Part shown: piece after piece, positions 1 through 8,655 of the stretch
Layout of the letters: every line of letters begins with the position of its first letter
How positions within the stretch are numbered: the first letter of the stretch is position 1
DNA from: Actinomycetales bacterium Ga0077552
GTDB taxonomy: Bacteria; Actinomycetota; Actinomycetes; Actinomycetales; Microbacteriaceae
DNA: 8,768 nucleotides
Direction: 5' to 3'
NCBI GenBank assembly: GCA_001464255.1
Contig: LNFD01000181.1
Coordinates: 1-8,768, forward strand
Notes under the pieces: generated by a model
Databases searched by the model: none
What the model was told of the DNA's origin: nothing
The model's input: only the letters and a program-made list of their open reading frames with translations
Position numbers and translations under genes: made by a program

Positions 1-90
1 CGGTCAACCAACGAGCAGATTCTGCGGCCACCCCTCCAGCGTGCCATGACTCCGACCGGTTCAGCGCCGCGCCCGTATGTTACGAACAGG

Positions 91-96
91 TAAACT
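91..96 (+). promoter_or_regulatory. Weak candidate -10 element for the LysM gene
   Basis: TAAACT fits the actinobacterial TAnnnT -10 consensus and lies in the most AT-rich part of the region. It would start a transcript near 103 with a leader of about 109 nt that carries the tandem hairpins at 144-180. TACTCT at 132-137 is an equally possible alternative and would put the start near 144. No -35 box supports either choice. Confidence 0.25.
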
Positions 97-143
97 CCTG
101 CAACATCTTCCCCATTGGTAGACGTGCGTTGTACTCTGTCACA

Positions 144-180
144 GCGGATGCGGGGGCATCCGCCGCGCCCACCTGGGCGC
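144..180 (+). promoter_or_regulatory. Two adjacent hairpins in the LysM gene leader
   Basis: The first hairpin has perfect 8-bp arms (GCGGATGC 144-151, GCATCCGC 156-163) around a GGGG loop. The second follows one base later, with 6-bp arms (GCGCCC 165-170, GGGCGC 175-180) around ACCT. No T-run follows either one. They end 14 nt before a GAAGG at 194-198, the only ribosome-binding-like sequence before ATG 212. They could be leader structure, or the terminator of a gene lying to the left. Confidence 0.4.
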
Positions 181-211
181 ACCAGGGCACTGCGAAGGGC
201 CGGCATACACG

Positions 212-392
212 ATGAGCGAGACTGACCGCGCTGCTGACACCGCGCGTCTTTCGCCGGGGGCATCCGACTCGAACGACCGCGCACGCGCGGTGTTCGCCGG
301 CCTGACGCCGCGCCCATCCGGCAGCGAGAGCGCGGTGGCGACCATGGCGGTCGCCACCGCGACCCGGGGCGACCTGGCGCGGCGCGCCCGCC
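212..392 (+). other. Probable N-terminal part of the LysM protein, out of frame
   Basis: ATG 212 opens 60 codons with good G/C-ending codon use. They encode a hydrophilic, Ser/Thr/Ala-rich segment ending in DLARRAR. The frame then continues only as low-complexity Arg/Pro-rich sequence. Shifting +1 at about 389-393 (skipping one C) joins RRAR directly to VLTGAIALGLGLTG in the downstream frame. That gives a normal export signal: a basic n-region, a hydrophobic core and an AHA cleavage motif. The downstream frame read alone has a TGA at 303-305 and no other start before GTG 393. I infer a single gene from 212 to 1583 interrupted by a one-base frameshift, either a sequence error in a GC-rich run or a real mutation. 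Confidence 0.55.
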
Positions 393-1583
393 GTGCTGAC
401 GGGCGCGATCGCCCTCGGCCTCGGCCTGACCGGCCCCGTCGACCCCGCGCACGCCCGCAAGCCCCTACCGCCCAAGCCCGAGCAGGCGCCCTCACCGCTG
501 GGCCTGCGCACCGCTCTCACCCAGATCGGCGCCGCGCTCATGCCCGGCGGCCTCGCGGCGCAGACCGTCAGCACCGTCACCGCCCCCGCGGTCTACACGG
601 TCGCGCCGGGCGACACCGTCAGCAGCATCGCGCAGCGGTTCGGCATCTCGACCGCGTCGGTGCTCGCCCTCAACGGCCTGTCGTGGAAGTCGACGATCTT
701 CCCCGGCCAGGTGCTCGCGCTCACGACCGCTCCCGTCAAGACGACGGGAACCCCGGCGCCCACGACCTCGGGCGGTCGCTACAGCATCGTCAAGGGCGAC
801 ACCCTCTCGGCGATCGCCGCCCGCTTCGGGGTGTCGACGCAGTCGATCCTCGACGCCAACGGCCTCGCATGGACGAGCATCGTCTACCCCGGCCAGACGA
901 TCGTCATCCCCGGCCGCGTGCCCGCGGCGGCCCCCGCCCCCGCCCCCGTCGTCGGCCTCGCAGCGGATGCCCCGCTCGACCCGCCCGCATCCGGTACCGC
1001 CCCCGCCGAGGCCCCGATCGCCGAGGCCTCCGCACCCGCCTCGGTCGCGGCCGCGGTCGCGACCATGGCCATCGCCGAGCGTCCGGTTCTGCCGGTCGAG
1101 CCGCGCCGGGCTGCGCCCGCGCCGAGCGCTCCCTCGGGCGGTTCCGGCGGCTCGACCCCGCGCCCACCGAGCGGCGGCACGGTGACCCCGCTCACGGCCG
1201 AGATGCGCCAGCACGCCGCGACGATCATCCAGGTGGGCCGGCAGCTCGGCGTTCCCGAGTACGGCATCGTCATCGCCCTCGCGACCGCGATGCAGGAGTC
1301 GTCGCTGCGCAACCTCTCCTGGGGCGACCGCGACTCGGTCGGCCTCTTCCAGCAGCGGCCGAGCTCGGGCTGGGGCACGGCGGCCGATCTGCAGGTTCCG
1401 AGCCACGCCGCTCACCTCTTCTACGAGGGCCGTTCGGGCTACACGCGCGGACTCCTCGACATCCGCGGCTGGCAGAGCATGACGCTCACGCAGGCCGCCC
1501 AGGCGGTGCAGATCTCGGCCTACCCCGACTACTACGCCAAGTGGGAGGCGAGCGCGTGGGCGTGGTACTTCGAGCTCACCTGA
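393..1583 (+). CDS. Secreted double-LysM protein with lysozyme/transglycosylase-like domain
   Basis: This reading frame of 396 residues (from GTG 393) encodes an exported peptidoglycan-binding protein. Residues 1-22 are hydrophobic and end in a DPAHA-type signal peptidase site. Two LysM domains follow at about 68-111 (YTVAPGDTVSSIA) and 130-173 (YSIVKGDTLSAIA), which bind N-acetylglucosamine in glycan strands. An Ala/Pro-rich linker spans about 175-262. The C-terminal domain (about 266-396) carries ATAMQESSLRN and GLFQQRPSSGWGT, as in actinobacterial SLT/lysozyme-fold proteins, with E302 the likely catalytic acid. Activity is inferred, not certain. GTG 393 has no ribosome-binding site and leaves the signal peptide without basic residues, so the true start is probably ATG 212 through a frameshift. 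The gene lies 62 bp before a PASTA kinase in the same orientation, which suggests a shared cell-wall role. Confidence 0.8.
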   Translation: MLTGAIALGLGLTGPVDPAHARKPLPPKPEQAPSPLGLRTALTQIGAALMPGGLAAQTVSTVTAPAVYTVAPGDTVSSIAQRFGISTASVLALNGLSWKSTIFPGQVLALTTAPVKTTGTPAPTTSGGRYSIVKGDTLSAIAARFGVSTQSILDANGLAWTSIVYPGQTIVIPGRVPAAAPAPAPVVGLAADAPLDPPASGTAPAEAPIAEASAPASVAAAVATMAIAERPVLPVEPRRAAPAPSAPSGGSGGSTPRPPSGGTVTPLTAEMRQHAATIIQVGRQLGVPEYGIVIALATAMQESSLRNLSWGDRDSVGLFQQRPSSGWGTAADLQVPSHAAHLFYEGRSGYTRGLLDIRGWQSMTLTQAAQAVQISAYPDYYAKWEASAWAWYFELT

Positions 1584-1587
1584 TCGA

Positions 1588-1624
1588 CCCCCGGTGCCGC
1601 GCGTGGCACCCGGGGCGCCCGGGT
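1588..1624 (+). terminator. Overlapping hairpins after the LysM gene
   Basis: Five bases after the stop, GGTGCC (1593-1598) pairs with GGCACC (1605-1610). CCCC/GGGG continues the stem beyond a bulged C, giving a hairpin at 1588-1615. A second hairpin, ACCCGGG (1608-1614) with CCCGGGT (1618-1624), shares the same bases and excludes the first. There is no T-run, which is usual for actinobacterial terminators. The structure ends 9 bp before the kinase -10 element. Confidence 0.5.
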
Positions 1625-1633
1625 CGCGCAACC

Positions 1634-1639
1634 TAGACT
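1634..1639 (+). promoter_or_regulatory. Kinase -10 element; leaderless transcript predicted
   Basis: TAGACT matches TAnnnT and lies six bases before GTG 1646. Transcription would therefore begin at or next to the start codon. No Shine-Dalgarno sequence precedes this GTG, which agrees with leaderless translation. No -35 box is visible; that region is occupied by the hairpins at 1588-1624. Confidence 0.6.
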
Positions 1640-1645
1640 GACCCG

Positions 1646-3564
<1,919 letters not shown>

Positions 3565-3568
<4 letters not shown>

Positions 3569-4935
3569 CTGCGGCCGAGCTCCTCGGCGACGAGGAAGGC
3601 GAGCTCGAGCGACTGCATGTGGTTGAGGCGCGGGTCGCACAGCGACTCGTAGCGCGTCGCGAGGGTCTCCTCGTCGATGTGCTCCGAGCCGCCGAGGCAC
3701 TCCGTCACATCGTCTCCGGTCAGCTCGACGTGGATACCGCCGGGGTGCGTGCCGACGGCGCGGTGCGACTCGAAGAAACCCTTGACCTCGTCGACGACGT
3801 CGTCGAAGCGGCGCGTCTTGTAGCCGTTGGGCGTCGTCATGCCGTTGCCGTGCATGGGGTCGCTGACCCACAGCGGCGTCGCATCCATGCCCCGGATCGC
3901 CTCGAGCAGCGGCGGCAGCGCGTCGCGGATGACGCCCGCGCCCATGCGGGTGATGAACGTGAGGCGGCCGGGCTCGCGCTCGGGGTCGAGCACGTCGATG
4001 AGGCGCTCCATCGTCTCCGGCGTCGTCGAAGGGCCGAGCTTGACCCCGATGGGGTTGCGGATGCGCTTGAAGAAGTCGACGTGCGCGCCGTCCAGTTCGC
4101 GCGTGCGCTCACCGATCCAGAGGAAGTGCGCGCTCGTGTTGTACGGCGTGCCCGTGCGCGAGTCGATGCGCGTCATCGGGCGCTCGTAGTCCATGAGCAG
4201 GCCCTCGTGGCTCGAGTAGAACTCGACGCGCTTGAGCTCGTCGAAGTCGGCACCGGCCGCCTCCATGAACTTCACGGCGCGGTCGATCTCCTTCGCAAGA
4301 CCCTCGTAGCGCTGGTTGGCAGGGTTCGCGGCGAAGCCCTTGTTCCAGCTGTGCACCATGCGCAGGTCGGCGAAGCCGCCCTGCGTGAAGGCCCGGATGA
4401 GATTCAGGGTCGACGCGCTCGTGTGGTACCCCTTCACGAGGCGCGCGGGGTCGGCCTGGCGCGACTCGGGCGTGAAGTCGTAGCCGTTGACGATGTCGCC
4501 GCGGTAGGCGGGCAGCGTGACGTCGCCGCGCGTCTCGGTGTCGCTCGAGCGCGGCTTGGCGAACTGCCCGGCCATGCGGCCCATCTTGATGACGGGCATC
4601 GAGGCGCCGTAGGTGAGCACGACCGCCATCTGCAGGATGGTCTTGACGCGGTTGCGGATCTGGTCGGCGGTCGCGCCCGCGAAGGTCTCGGCGCAGTCGC
4701 CGCCCTGCAGCAGGAAGGCCTCGCCGCGCGCGGCGCGGGCCAGGCGATCGCGCAGCATGTCGACCTCGCCGGCGAAGACGAGCGGCGGCATCGTGGCGAG
4801 CTCGGCCGAGGCCGCGGCGACGGCCGTCGAGTCGGGCCACTGCGGCTGCTGCTTGATGGGCAGCGTGCGCCAGTGGTCGAGACCGGCGATGACCGCGGGG
4901 TCGGCGTGCACAACGGTTTCGAAGGGGTCGACCAC
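3565..4935 (-). CDS. aroG: Class II 3-deoxy-D-arabino-heptulosonate 7-phosphate synthase
   Basis: AroG catalyses the first shikimate-pathway step, condensing phosphoenolpyruvate with erythrose 4-phosphate for aromatic amino acid synthesis. The 456 residues span the whole family (the M. tuberculosis enzyme has 462). Visible signatures are QGGDCAETF with metal ligand C81, KMGRMAGQFAKPRS with R120, IGERTR at 274-279, VKLGPST with K299, RMGAG with R330, DPMHGNG with H362, GGIHVE with E404, and CDPRLN with D434. The metal set C81/H362/E404/D434 is complete. The family is feedback-inhibited by aromatic amino acids and can partner a chorismate mutase; neither can be judged here. GTG 4935 fits the family N-terminus and has GAGGA at 4946-4950 with a rather long 10-nt spacer. 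Its -10 element overlaps the plsC stop, so it can be transcribed separately. Its 3' end shares the CTAG at 3565-3568 with the kinase stop. Confidence 0.96.
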
Positions 4936-4998
4936 GAGCGTTACGTCCTCACAGGGCGGGCGAGACAGGGATGCGCGGCCGAGGGCCCGCAGCCATTC

Positions 4999-5004
4999 AG
5001 CCTA
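4999..5004 (-). promoter_or_regulatory. aroG -10 element overlapping the plsC stop codon
   Basis: TAGGCT on the minus strand fits TAnnnT, and its first three bases are the TAG stop of the acyltransferase gene. Transcription would start near 4992, giving a leader of about 57 nt with GAGGA before GTG 4935. The same hexamer precedes plsC. Confidence 0.5.
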
Positions 5005-5691
5005 CCGGGCGTTGGCGGGGCGCTTGTCCTTCACGGTGGTCGCGTAGACGTCGCGGTACTCCTGCCCGCTTAGGCGGCCGAGCTCGTACATGATCTCGTC
5101 GGTGATCGAGCGCAACACGAAGCGGTCGCCCTCGAGCCCCTGGAAACGGCTGAAGTCGAGCGGCTCGCCGAAGACGATGCCGGGGCGCACGACCTTGGGC
5201 ATCTTCGCTCCGATCGGCATGACCTTCTCGGTGTCGATCATCGCCACGGGCACGACGGGCGCGCCCGACTCGAGGATCATGCGCGCCACGCCCGTGCGGC
5301 CCCGGTACATGATGCCGTCGGGGCTGCGTGTGCCCTCGGGGTAGATGCCGAGCGCGAAGCCCTCCGACAGGACGCGCAGCCCGGTGTTGAGCGACGCCTC
5401 GCTCGCCTTGCCGCCCGAGCGGTCGATCGGCAGCTGACCGCTCGCCTCGAAGAACATCTTGATGAGCCAGCCCTTGATGCCGCGGCCGGTGAAATAGTCG
5501 CTCTTGGCGAGAAAGACCACGCGCCGGTCGAGCACGAGCGGCAGGAAGACGGAGTCGGTGAACGACAGGTGGTTGCTCGCGAGGATGACCGCGCCCGTGC
5601 GCGGCACGTTCTCGACCCCGCGCACCCAGGGGCGGAAGGCCGTGAGCAGGATGGGCCCGATCACCAGGTTCTTCATCAACCAGTAGAACAC
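5002..5691 (-). CDS. plsC: 1-acyl-sn-glycerol-3-phosphate acyltransferase (PlsC family)
   Basis: This predicted membrane-associated acyltransferase of 229 residues probably converts lysophosphatidic acid to phosphatidic acid in phospholipid synthesis. All four PlsC blocks are present: NHLSFTD at 40-46 with catalytic H41 and D46, GQLPIDR at 85-91, YPEGTRSPDG at 117-126, and VVPVAM at 146-151. The hydrophobic N-terminus (FYWLMKNLVIGPIL) may sit in the membrane. The start is GTG 5691 because GAAGGGA at 5699-5705 lies seven bases before it; the upstream in-frame GTG at 5718 would add nine Arg-rich residues and lies too close to the -10 element. It sits between aroG and the glucokinase on the same strand, each with its own candidate promoter. 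I recall an acyltransferase in the same place in M. tuberculosis (Rv2182c). The exact acyl acceptor could differ. Confidence 0.9.
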   Translation of the reverse strand: MFYWLMKNLVIGPILLTAFRPWVRGVENVPRTGAVILASNHLSFTDSVFLPLVLDRRVVFLAKSDYFTGRGIKGWLIKMFFEASGQLPIDRSGGKASEASLNTGLRVLSEGFALGIYPEGTRSPDGIMYRGRTGVARMILESGAPVVPVAMIDTEKVMPIGAKMPKVVRPGIVFGEPLDFSRFQGLEGDRFVLRSITDEIMYELGRLSGQEYRDVYATTVKDKRPANAR

Positions 5692-5721
5692 CGGGGAATC
5701 CCTTCGTCGACAGCGCACGCC

Positions 5722-5727
5722 AGCCTA
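5722..5727 (-). promoter_or_regulatory. plsC -10 element
   Basis: TAGGCT on the minus strand fits TAnnnT. A start near 5715 would leave a leader of about 24 nt containing GAAGGGA (5699-5705) before GTG 5691. The region that would hold a -35 box is occupied by the hairpin at 5731-5757. Confidence 0.5.
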
Positions 5728-5730
5728 ACC

Positions 5731-5757
5731 CCTGCCCGCGCTCCCCGCGCGGTCAGG
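5731..5757 (-). terminator. Hairpin terminator after the glucokinase gene
   Basis: The stem has 6 perfect base pairs (CCGCGC 5736-5741, GCGCGG 5747-5752) around a 5-nt loop. After one mismatch, four more pairs follow (5731-5734 with 5754-5757). It begins eight bases after the glucokinase stop and ends 3 bp before the plsC -10 element. Read on the minus strand it is followed by GGTT, not a real T-run. Confidence 0.5.
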
Positions 5758-5764
5758 AGGGGGA

Positions 5765-6718
5765 TCAGGCCGACGCCGCGGTCGCGTGGATGCGCGCCAG
5801 GTCGGCCGCCCCGACGACCCCCGCGTCGTTCACGAGCTCGGCCACGACGAAGCGCGGCTCGGGGTGGTAGCCGCGCGCCGGCAGGTGGGCGAGGTACGAC
5901 TCGCGGATGGGGTCGAGCAGCAGGTCGCCCGCGATCGAGACGCCACCGCCGAAGACGAACAGCTCGGGATCGAGGACGGCGCTCAGGCTCGCGCAGGCCT
6001 GGCCGAGCCAGGTGCCGAGCTGGCGCAGCGCGTGCAGCGCTCCGGCATCCTCATCGACGAGCAGGCGGGCAACGATGTCGCCCGTGAGACCTCCGGCGCG
6101 CTCGCGCTCGACGGCGAGCTGCAGGCCGATGCCGCCCGCGTCGGCGATCTCGTTCGCCATACGCAGCAGCGCCCGCCCCGAACCGTACTGCTCGATGCAC
6201 CCGCGGGCGCCGCAGCCGCACGGCAGGCCGTCGGGCACGACGCGCAGGTGGCCGAGCTCGCCGGCGGTGCCGAAACCGCCGCGCAGCAGGCGGTCTCCCG
6301 TGACGATCGCACCGCCGACGCCCGTACCGATCGTCAGCATCGTCATGTCGTGCGCATCCCGCGCAGCACCGAACCGGAACTCGGCCCAGCCCGCGGCATT
6401 GGCGTCGTTGTCGATCGTGACGTCGAGGTCGAGGCGCTCGCGCAGGCGGTCGCGGAAGGGCTCGTGGCGCCAGTTGATGTTGGGCGCGTAGTAGACGACC
6501 GACTGGGCCGCATCGATGAATCCTGCGGCGGCGACACCGGCGGCGATGACCTGCTGGCCGTCGCGCAGCTGCTCGATCATGCGCACGACGAGGTCGGTGA
6601 TGGCGGCCGGGTCGCCAGCGGGGGTGCGCTCGCGCAACTCGGCGAGGATCTCGCCGTCGTCGCTCACGAGGGCTCCGGCGATCTTCGTCCCGCCGATGTC
6701 GATTCCGATGGAGTGCAC
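5765..6718 (-). CDS. glk: ROK-family glucokinase
   Basis: This is a predicted cytoplasmic sugar kinase of 317 residues that phosphorylates glucose, probably with ATP. It has DIGGTKIAG at 7-15 (phosphate loop), IDNDANAA at 102-109 with catalytic D105, GTGVGGAIV at 131-139, and the ROK signature AGELGHLRV. The zinc site CGCGARGC is complete, with H157, C167, C169 and C174, followed by E176. There is no N-terminal helix-turn-helix, so it is an enzyme and not a NagC/XylR-type repressor. The motif set fits glucokinase, but a related hexose or N-acetylhexosamine substrate cannot be excluded. I see no polyphosphate-glucokinase signature. The start is GTG 6718: DIGGTK follows at once, and a TAGACT element lies 8 bp upstream with no ribosome-binding site, so the mRNA is probably leaderless. 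I recall glk next to plsC in Corynebacterium glutamicum too. Confidence 0.9.
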   Translation of the reverse strand: MHSIGIDIGGTKIAGALVSDDGEILAELRERTPAGDPAAITDLVVRMIEQLRDGQQVIAAGVAAAGFIDAAQSVVYYAPNINWRHEPFRDRLRERLDLDVTIDNDANAAGWAEFRFGAARDAHDMTMLTIGTGVGGAIVTGDRLLRGGFGTAGELGHLRVVPDGLPCGCGARGCIEQYGSGRALLRMANEIADAGGIGLQLAVERERAGGLTGDIVARLLVDEDAGALHALRQLGTWLGQACASLSAVLDPELFVFGGGVSIAGDLLLDPIRESYLAHLPARGYHPEPRFVVAELVNDAGVVGAADLARIHATAASA

Positions 6719-6726
6719 GAGCGACG

Positions 6727-6732
6727 AGTCTA
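6727..6732 (-). promoter_or_regulatory. Glucokinase -10 element; near-leaderless transcript
   Basis: TAGACT on the minus strand sits eight bases before GTG 6718, and no Shine-Dalgarno sequence lies between. Transcription would start at or one or two bases before the start codon. The flanks read CACTAGACTC, nearly the same as the divergent fadD element (CACTAGAGTG). Confidence 0.55.
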
Positions 6733-6775
6733 GTGAGGCGGTGCGGGCTCCGAGGAGGCGCGCGGTCGTGCGCAC

Positions 6776-6781
6776 TAGAGT
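6776..6781 (+). promoter_or_regulatory. fadD -10 element
   Basis: TAGAGT fits TAnnnT. A start near A6788 gives a leader of about 33 nt ending in the strong ribosome-binding site at 6809-6815. Only 43 bp separate it from the divergent glucokinase -10 element. No -35 box is recognised. Confidence 0.5.
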
Positions 6782-6808
6782 GGGGGCATCATCCGCCCGT
6801 CCGGTACC

Positions 6809-6815
6809 AAAGGAG
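6809..6815 (+). promoter_or_regulatory. Strong ribosome-binding site fixing the fadD start
   Basis: AAAGGAG lies five bases before GTG 6821. It is the best Shine-Dalgarno sequence in the window and makes this GTG the clear start of the acyl-CoA synthetase. Confidence 0.8.
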
Positions 6816-6820
6816 TTGCC

Positions 6821-8644
6821 GTGAAAGAGTTCTTCGTCCCGGCCGTCGTCACGCCCGACCCCGACGCGAATGCGAGCGACCTGCTGGTCGACCGCGTGCG
6901 TCTGACCCCGAACGGTGCGCTCTTCGCGCTGCCCACGGCCGATGGCGGGTGGACCGACCTCACCGCGGCCGAGTTCCACCGCCAGGTGAAGGCGCTCGCG
7001 AAGGGCTTCATCGCCGCGGGCGTGCAGCCCGGCGAGAAGATCGGCTTCATGTGCAAGACGCGCTACGAGTGGACGCTCGTCGACTTCGCGACCTGGTTCG
7101 CGGGCGCCGTGCTCGTGCCGATCTACGAGACGAGCTCGCCGAGCCAGGTGCAGTACATCCTCGACGACTCCGAGGCACACCACATGATCGTCGAGACGGC
7201 CGACCACTTCGCCCGCTACGACGAGGTCGCGGGCGACCTGCCGCACATCGGCCACCTGTGGCAGATGCACCTCGGCGACCTCGAGAAGCTCGCGTCGACG
7301 GGCGAAGGCGTCACCGACGAGGAGCTCGAGGCGCGCCGCACGATCGCCAAGGGCAGCGATCTGGCGACCCTCATCTACACCTCGGGCTCGACCGGCGTGC
7401 CCAAGGGCTGCATCCTCACCCACTCGAACTTCGTCGAGCTCTGCCGCAACGCGGCCGTCTCGATGAGCCAGGTCGTCAACCCGCAGTCGTCGACGCTGCT
7501 GTTCATCACGACGGCGCACGTCTTCGCCCGCTTCATCTCGGTGCTCGGCGTGCACGCCGGTGTGAAGATCGGCCACCAGGCCGACACCAAGCAGCTGCTG
7601 CCCTCGCTCGGCTCGTTCAAGCCGACCTTCCTGCTCGCGGTACCCCGCGTGTTCGAGAAGGTCTACAACTCGGCCGAGCAGAAGGCCGAGGCCGGCGGCA
7701 AGGGCAAGATCTTCCGCAAGGCTGCCGCCGTCGCGATCGAGCACTCGAAGGCGCTCGACGCCGGGCACGTGCCCCTGGGCCTCAAGGTGCAGTTCGCCCT
7801 CTTCGATCGCCTCGTCTACAGCAAGCTGCGCGCGGCGATGGGCGGCCGGGTCGTCTACGCCGTCTCGGGCTCCGCTCCCCTCGGCATGCGGCTCGCGCAC
7901 TTCTTCCGCAGCCTCGACATCCGCATCCTCGAGGGCTACGGCCTCACCGAGACCACGGCGCCCGCGACGATCAACCTCGTCGACAAGTTCAAGATCGGCA
8001 CGACCGGCCCGGCCCTGCCCGGTGTCGGTCTCAAGATCGCGGAGGACGGCGAGATCCTCGTCAAGGGCATCAACGTCTTCGCCGGCTACTGGAAGAAGCC
8101 CGAGGCCACGGCCGAGGTCATGGAGGGCGAGTGGCTCCGCACGGGCGACATCGGCGCGCTCGATGACGACGGCTTCCTCACGATCACGGGCCGCAAGAAG
8201 GAGATCATCGTCACGGCGGGCGGCAAGAACGTCGCTCCCGCCGCGCTCGAAGACCCCATCCGCGCCAACCCGATCATCGGCCAGGTCGTCGTCGTCGGCG
8301 ACCAGAAGCCCTTCGTCTCAGCGCTCGTGACGCTCGACAGCGAGATGCTCCCGGTGTGGCTGAACAACAACGACCTCGACGCGCAGATGTCGCTCACCGA
8401 GGCCGCGCAGCACCCCAAGGTGCTCGCCGAGGTGCAGCGCGCGATCGACGGGGCGAACAGCCGGGTCTCGCGCGCCGAGTCGATCCGCAAGTTCACGGTG
8501 CTCGCGACTGAGTTCACCGAGTCGAGCGGTCACCTCACCCCGAAGATGAGCATCAAGCGCCACGTCATCACGGCCGACTTCGCCGACGTGATCGAAGGCA
8601 TGTACAGCGGGGCGCCCGAGACGCAGGGCATCTCGCTGCAGTAG
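6821..8644 (+). CDS. fadD15: Long-chain fatty acyl-CoA synthetase (FadD15-like)
   Basis: This 607-residue member of the adenylate-forming family activates long-chain fatty acids to acyl-CoA through an acyl-AMP intermediate. It supplies acyl groups for lipid synthesis or beta-oxidation. Family motifs run in order: YTSGSTGVPKG at 186-196 (ATP loop), SGSAPLG at 349-355, EGYGLTETTAP at 371-381, WLRTGDIG at 438-445 with D443, and GRKKEIIVTAGGKNVAP at 457-473. The C-terminal lysine block reads LTPKMSIKR (572-580); whether K575 or K579 is the adenylation lysine is not clear from the motif alone. The length (about 600) and the LEDPIRANPIIGQ segment fit the FadD15 group, not E. coli FadD. The start is set by AAAGGAG. 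It is divergent from the glucokinase gene and ends in a strong terminator. The exact chain-length preference is unknown. Confidence 0.93.
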   Translation: MKEFFVPAVVTPDPDANASDLLVDRVRLTPNGALFALPTADGGWTDLTAAEFHRQVKALAKGFIAAGVQPGEKIGFMCKTRYEWTLVDFATWFAGAVLVPIYETSSPSQVQYILDDSEAHHMIVETADHFARYDEVAGDLPHIGHLWQMHLGDLEKLASTGEGVTDEELEARRTIAKGSDLATLIYTSGSTGVPKGCILTHSNFVELCRNAAVSMSQVVNPQSSTLLFITTAHVFARFISVLGVHAGVKIGHQADTKQLLPSLGSFKPTFLLAVPRVFEKVYNSAEQKAEAGGKGKIFRKAAAVAIEHSKALDAGHVPLGLKVQFALFDRLVYSKLRAAMGGRVVYAVSGSAPLGMRLAHFFRSLDIRILEGYGLTETTAPATINLVDKFKIGTTGPALPGVGLKIAEDGEILVKGINVFAGYWKKPEATAEVMEGEWLRTGDIGALDDDGFLTITGRKKEIIVTAGGKNVAPAALEDPIRANPIIGQVVVVGDQKPFVSALVTLDSEMLPVWLNNNDLDAQMSLTEAAQHPKVLAEVQRAIDGANSRVSRAESIRKFTVLATEFTESSGHLTPKMSIKRHVITADFADVIEGMYSGAPETQGISLQ

Positions 8645-8655
8645 TCGGGCGCGAC

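Larger units (their letters stand above)
1..211. other. Upstream region of the LysM gene, no confident gene
   Basis: No coding region in this stretch can be defended. Positions 74-140 are clearly richer in A+T than the rest of the window, as expected for a promoter zone. TAnnnT hexamers occur on the plus strand at 91-96 (TAAACT) and 132-137 (TACTCT), and on the minus strand as TAACAT near 79-84. Neither plus-strand candidate has a convincing -35 box. A divergent minus-strand gene could begin just inside the left edge (GTG at 31), but only ten codons are visible and its GGAGG lies too close to that start, so it is not called. Confidence 0.5.

Noticed and set aside
1..31. Possible divergent gene starting at GTG 31 (MAAESARWLT)
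   Set aside because: Only ten codons are visible, and the GGAGG ends 1 nt before the start, which is too close. A polyprenyl synthetase would be plausible from memory of related loci but cannot be shown here.
77..106. ATGTT...AACAT and TGTTACGAACA partial palindromes as an operator
   Set aside because: The arms are only 4-5 bp and match no regulator site I can name with confidence; they may reflect local AT-richness.
212..1636. 474-aa plus-strand reading frame continuing from ATG 212
   Set aside because: Beyond about position 392 it is low-complexity Arg/Pro/His-rich and runs under the clear LysM domains in another frame. Only its first 60 codons look coding.
4949..4996. 15-codon leader ORF (MAAGPRPRIPVSPAL) ending at the aroG ribosome-binding site
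   Set aside because: It lacks aromatic codons, so it does not look like an attenuator peptide. Its ATG lies only 2 bp after the -10 element and would fall before the predicted transcription start.
3619..5073. 484-aa plus-strand open frame opposite aroG
   Set aside because: It is antisense to a complete, motif-rich AroG and consists of Arg/Val/Ala-rich low-complexity sequence, as expected from GC-rich codons read backwards.
5691..5718. Upstream GTG 5718 as the plsC start
   Set aside because: It adds an Arg-rich stretch not typical of the family, has no ribosome-binding site and lies 3 bp from the -10 element. GTG 5691 has GAAGGGA at good spacing.
5765..7900. 711-aa minus-strand open frame extending the glucokinase upstream
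   Set aside because: The extra part is antisense to fadD and has no domain. DIGGTK and the -10 element place the real start at GTG 6718.
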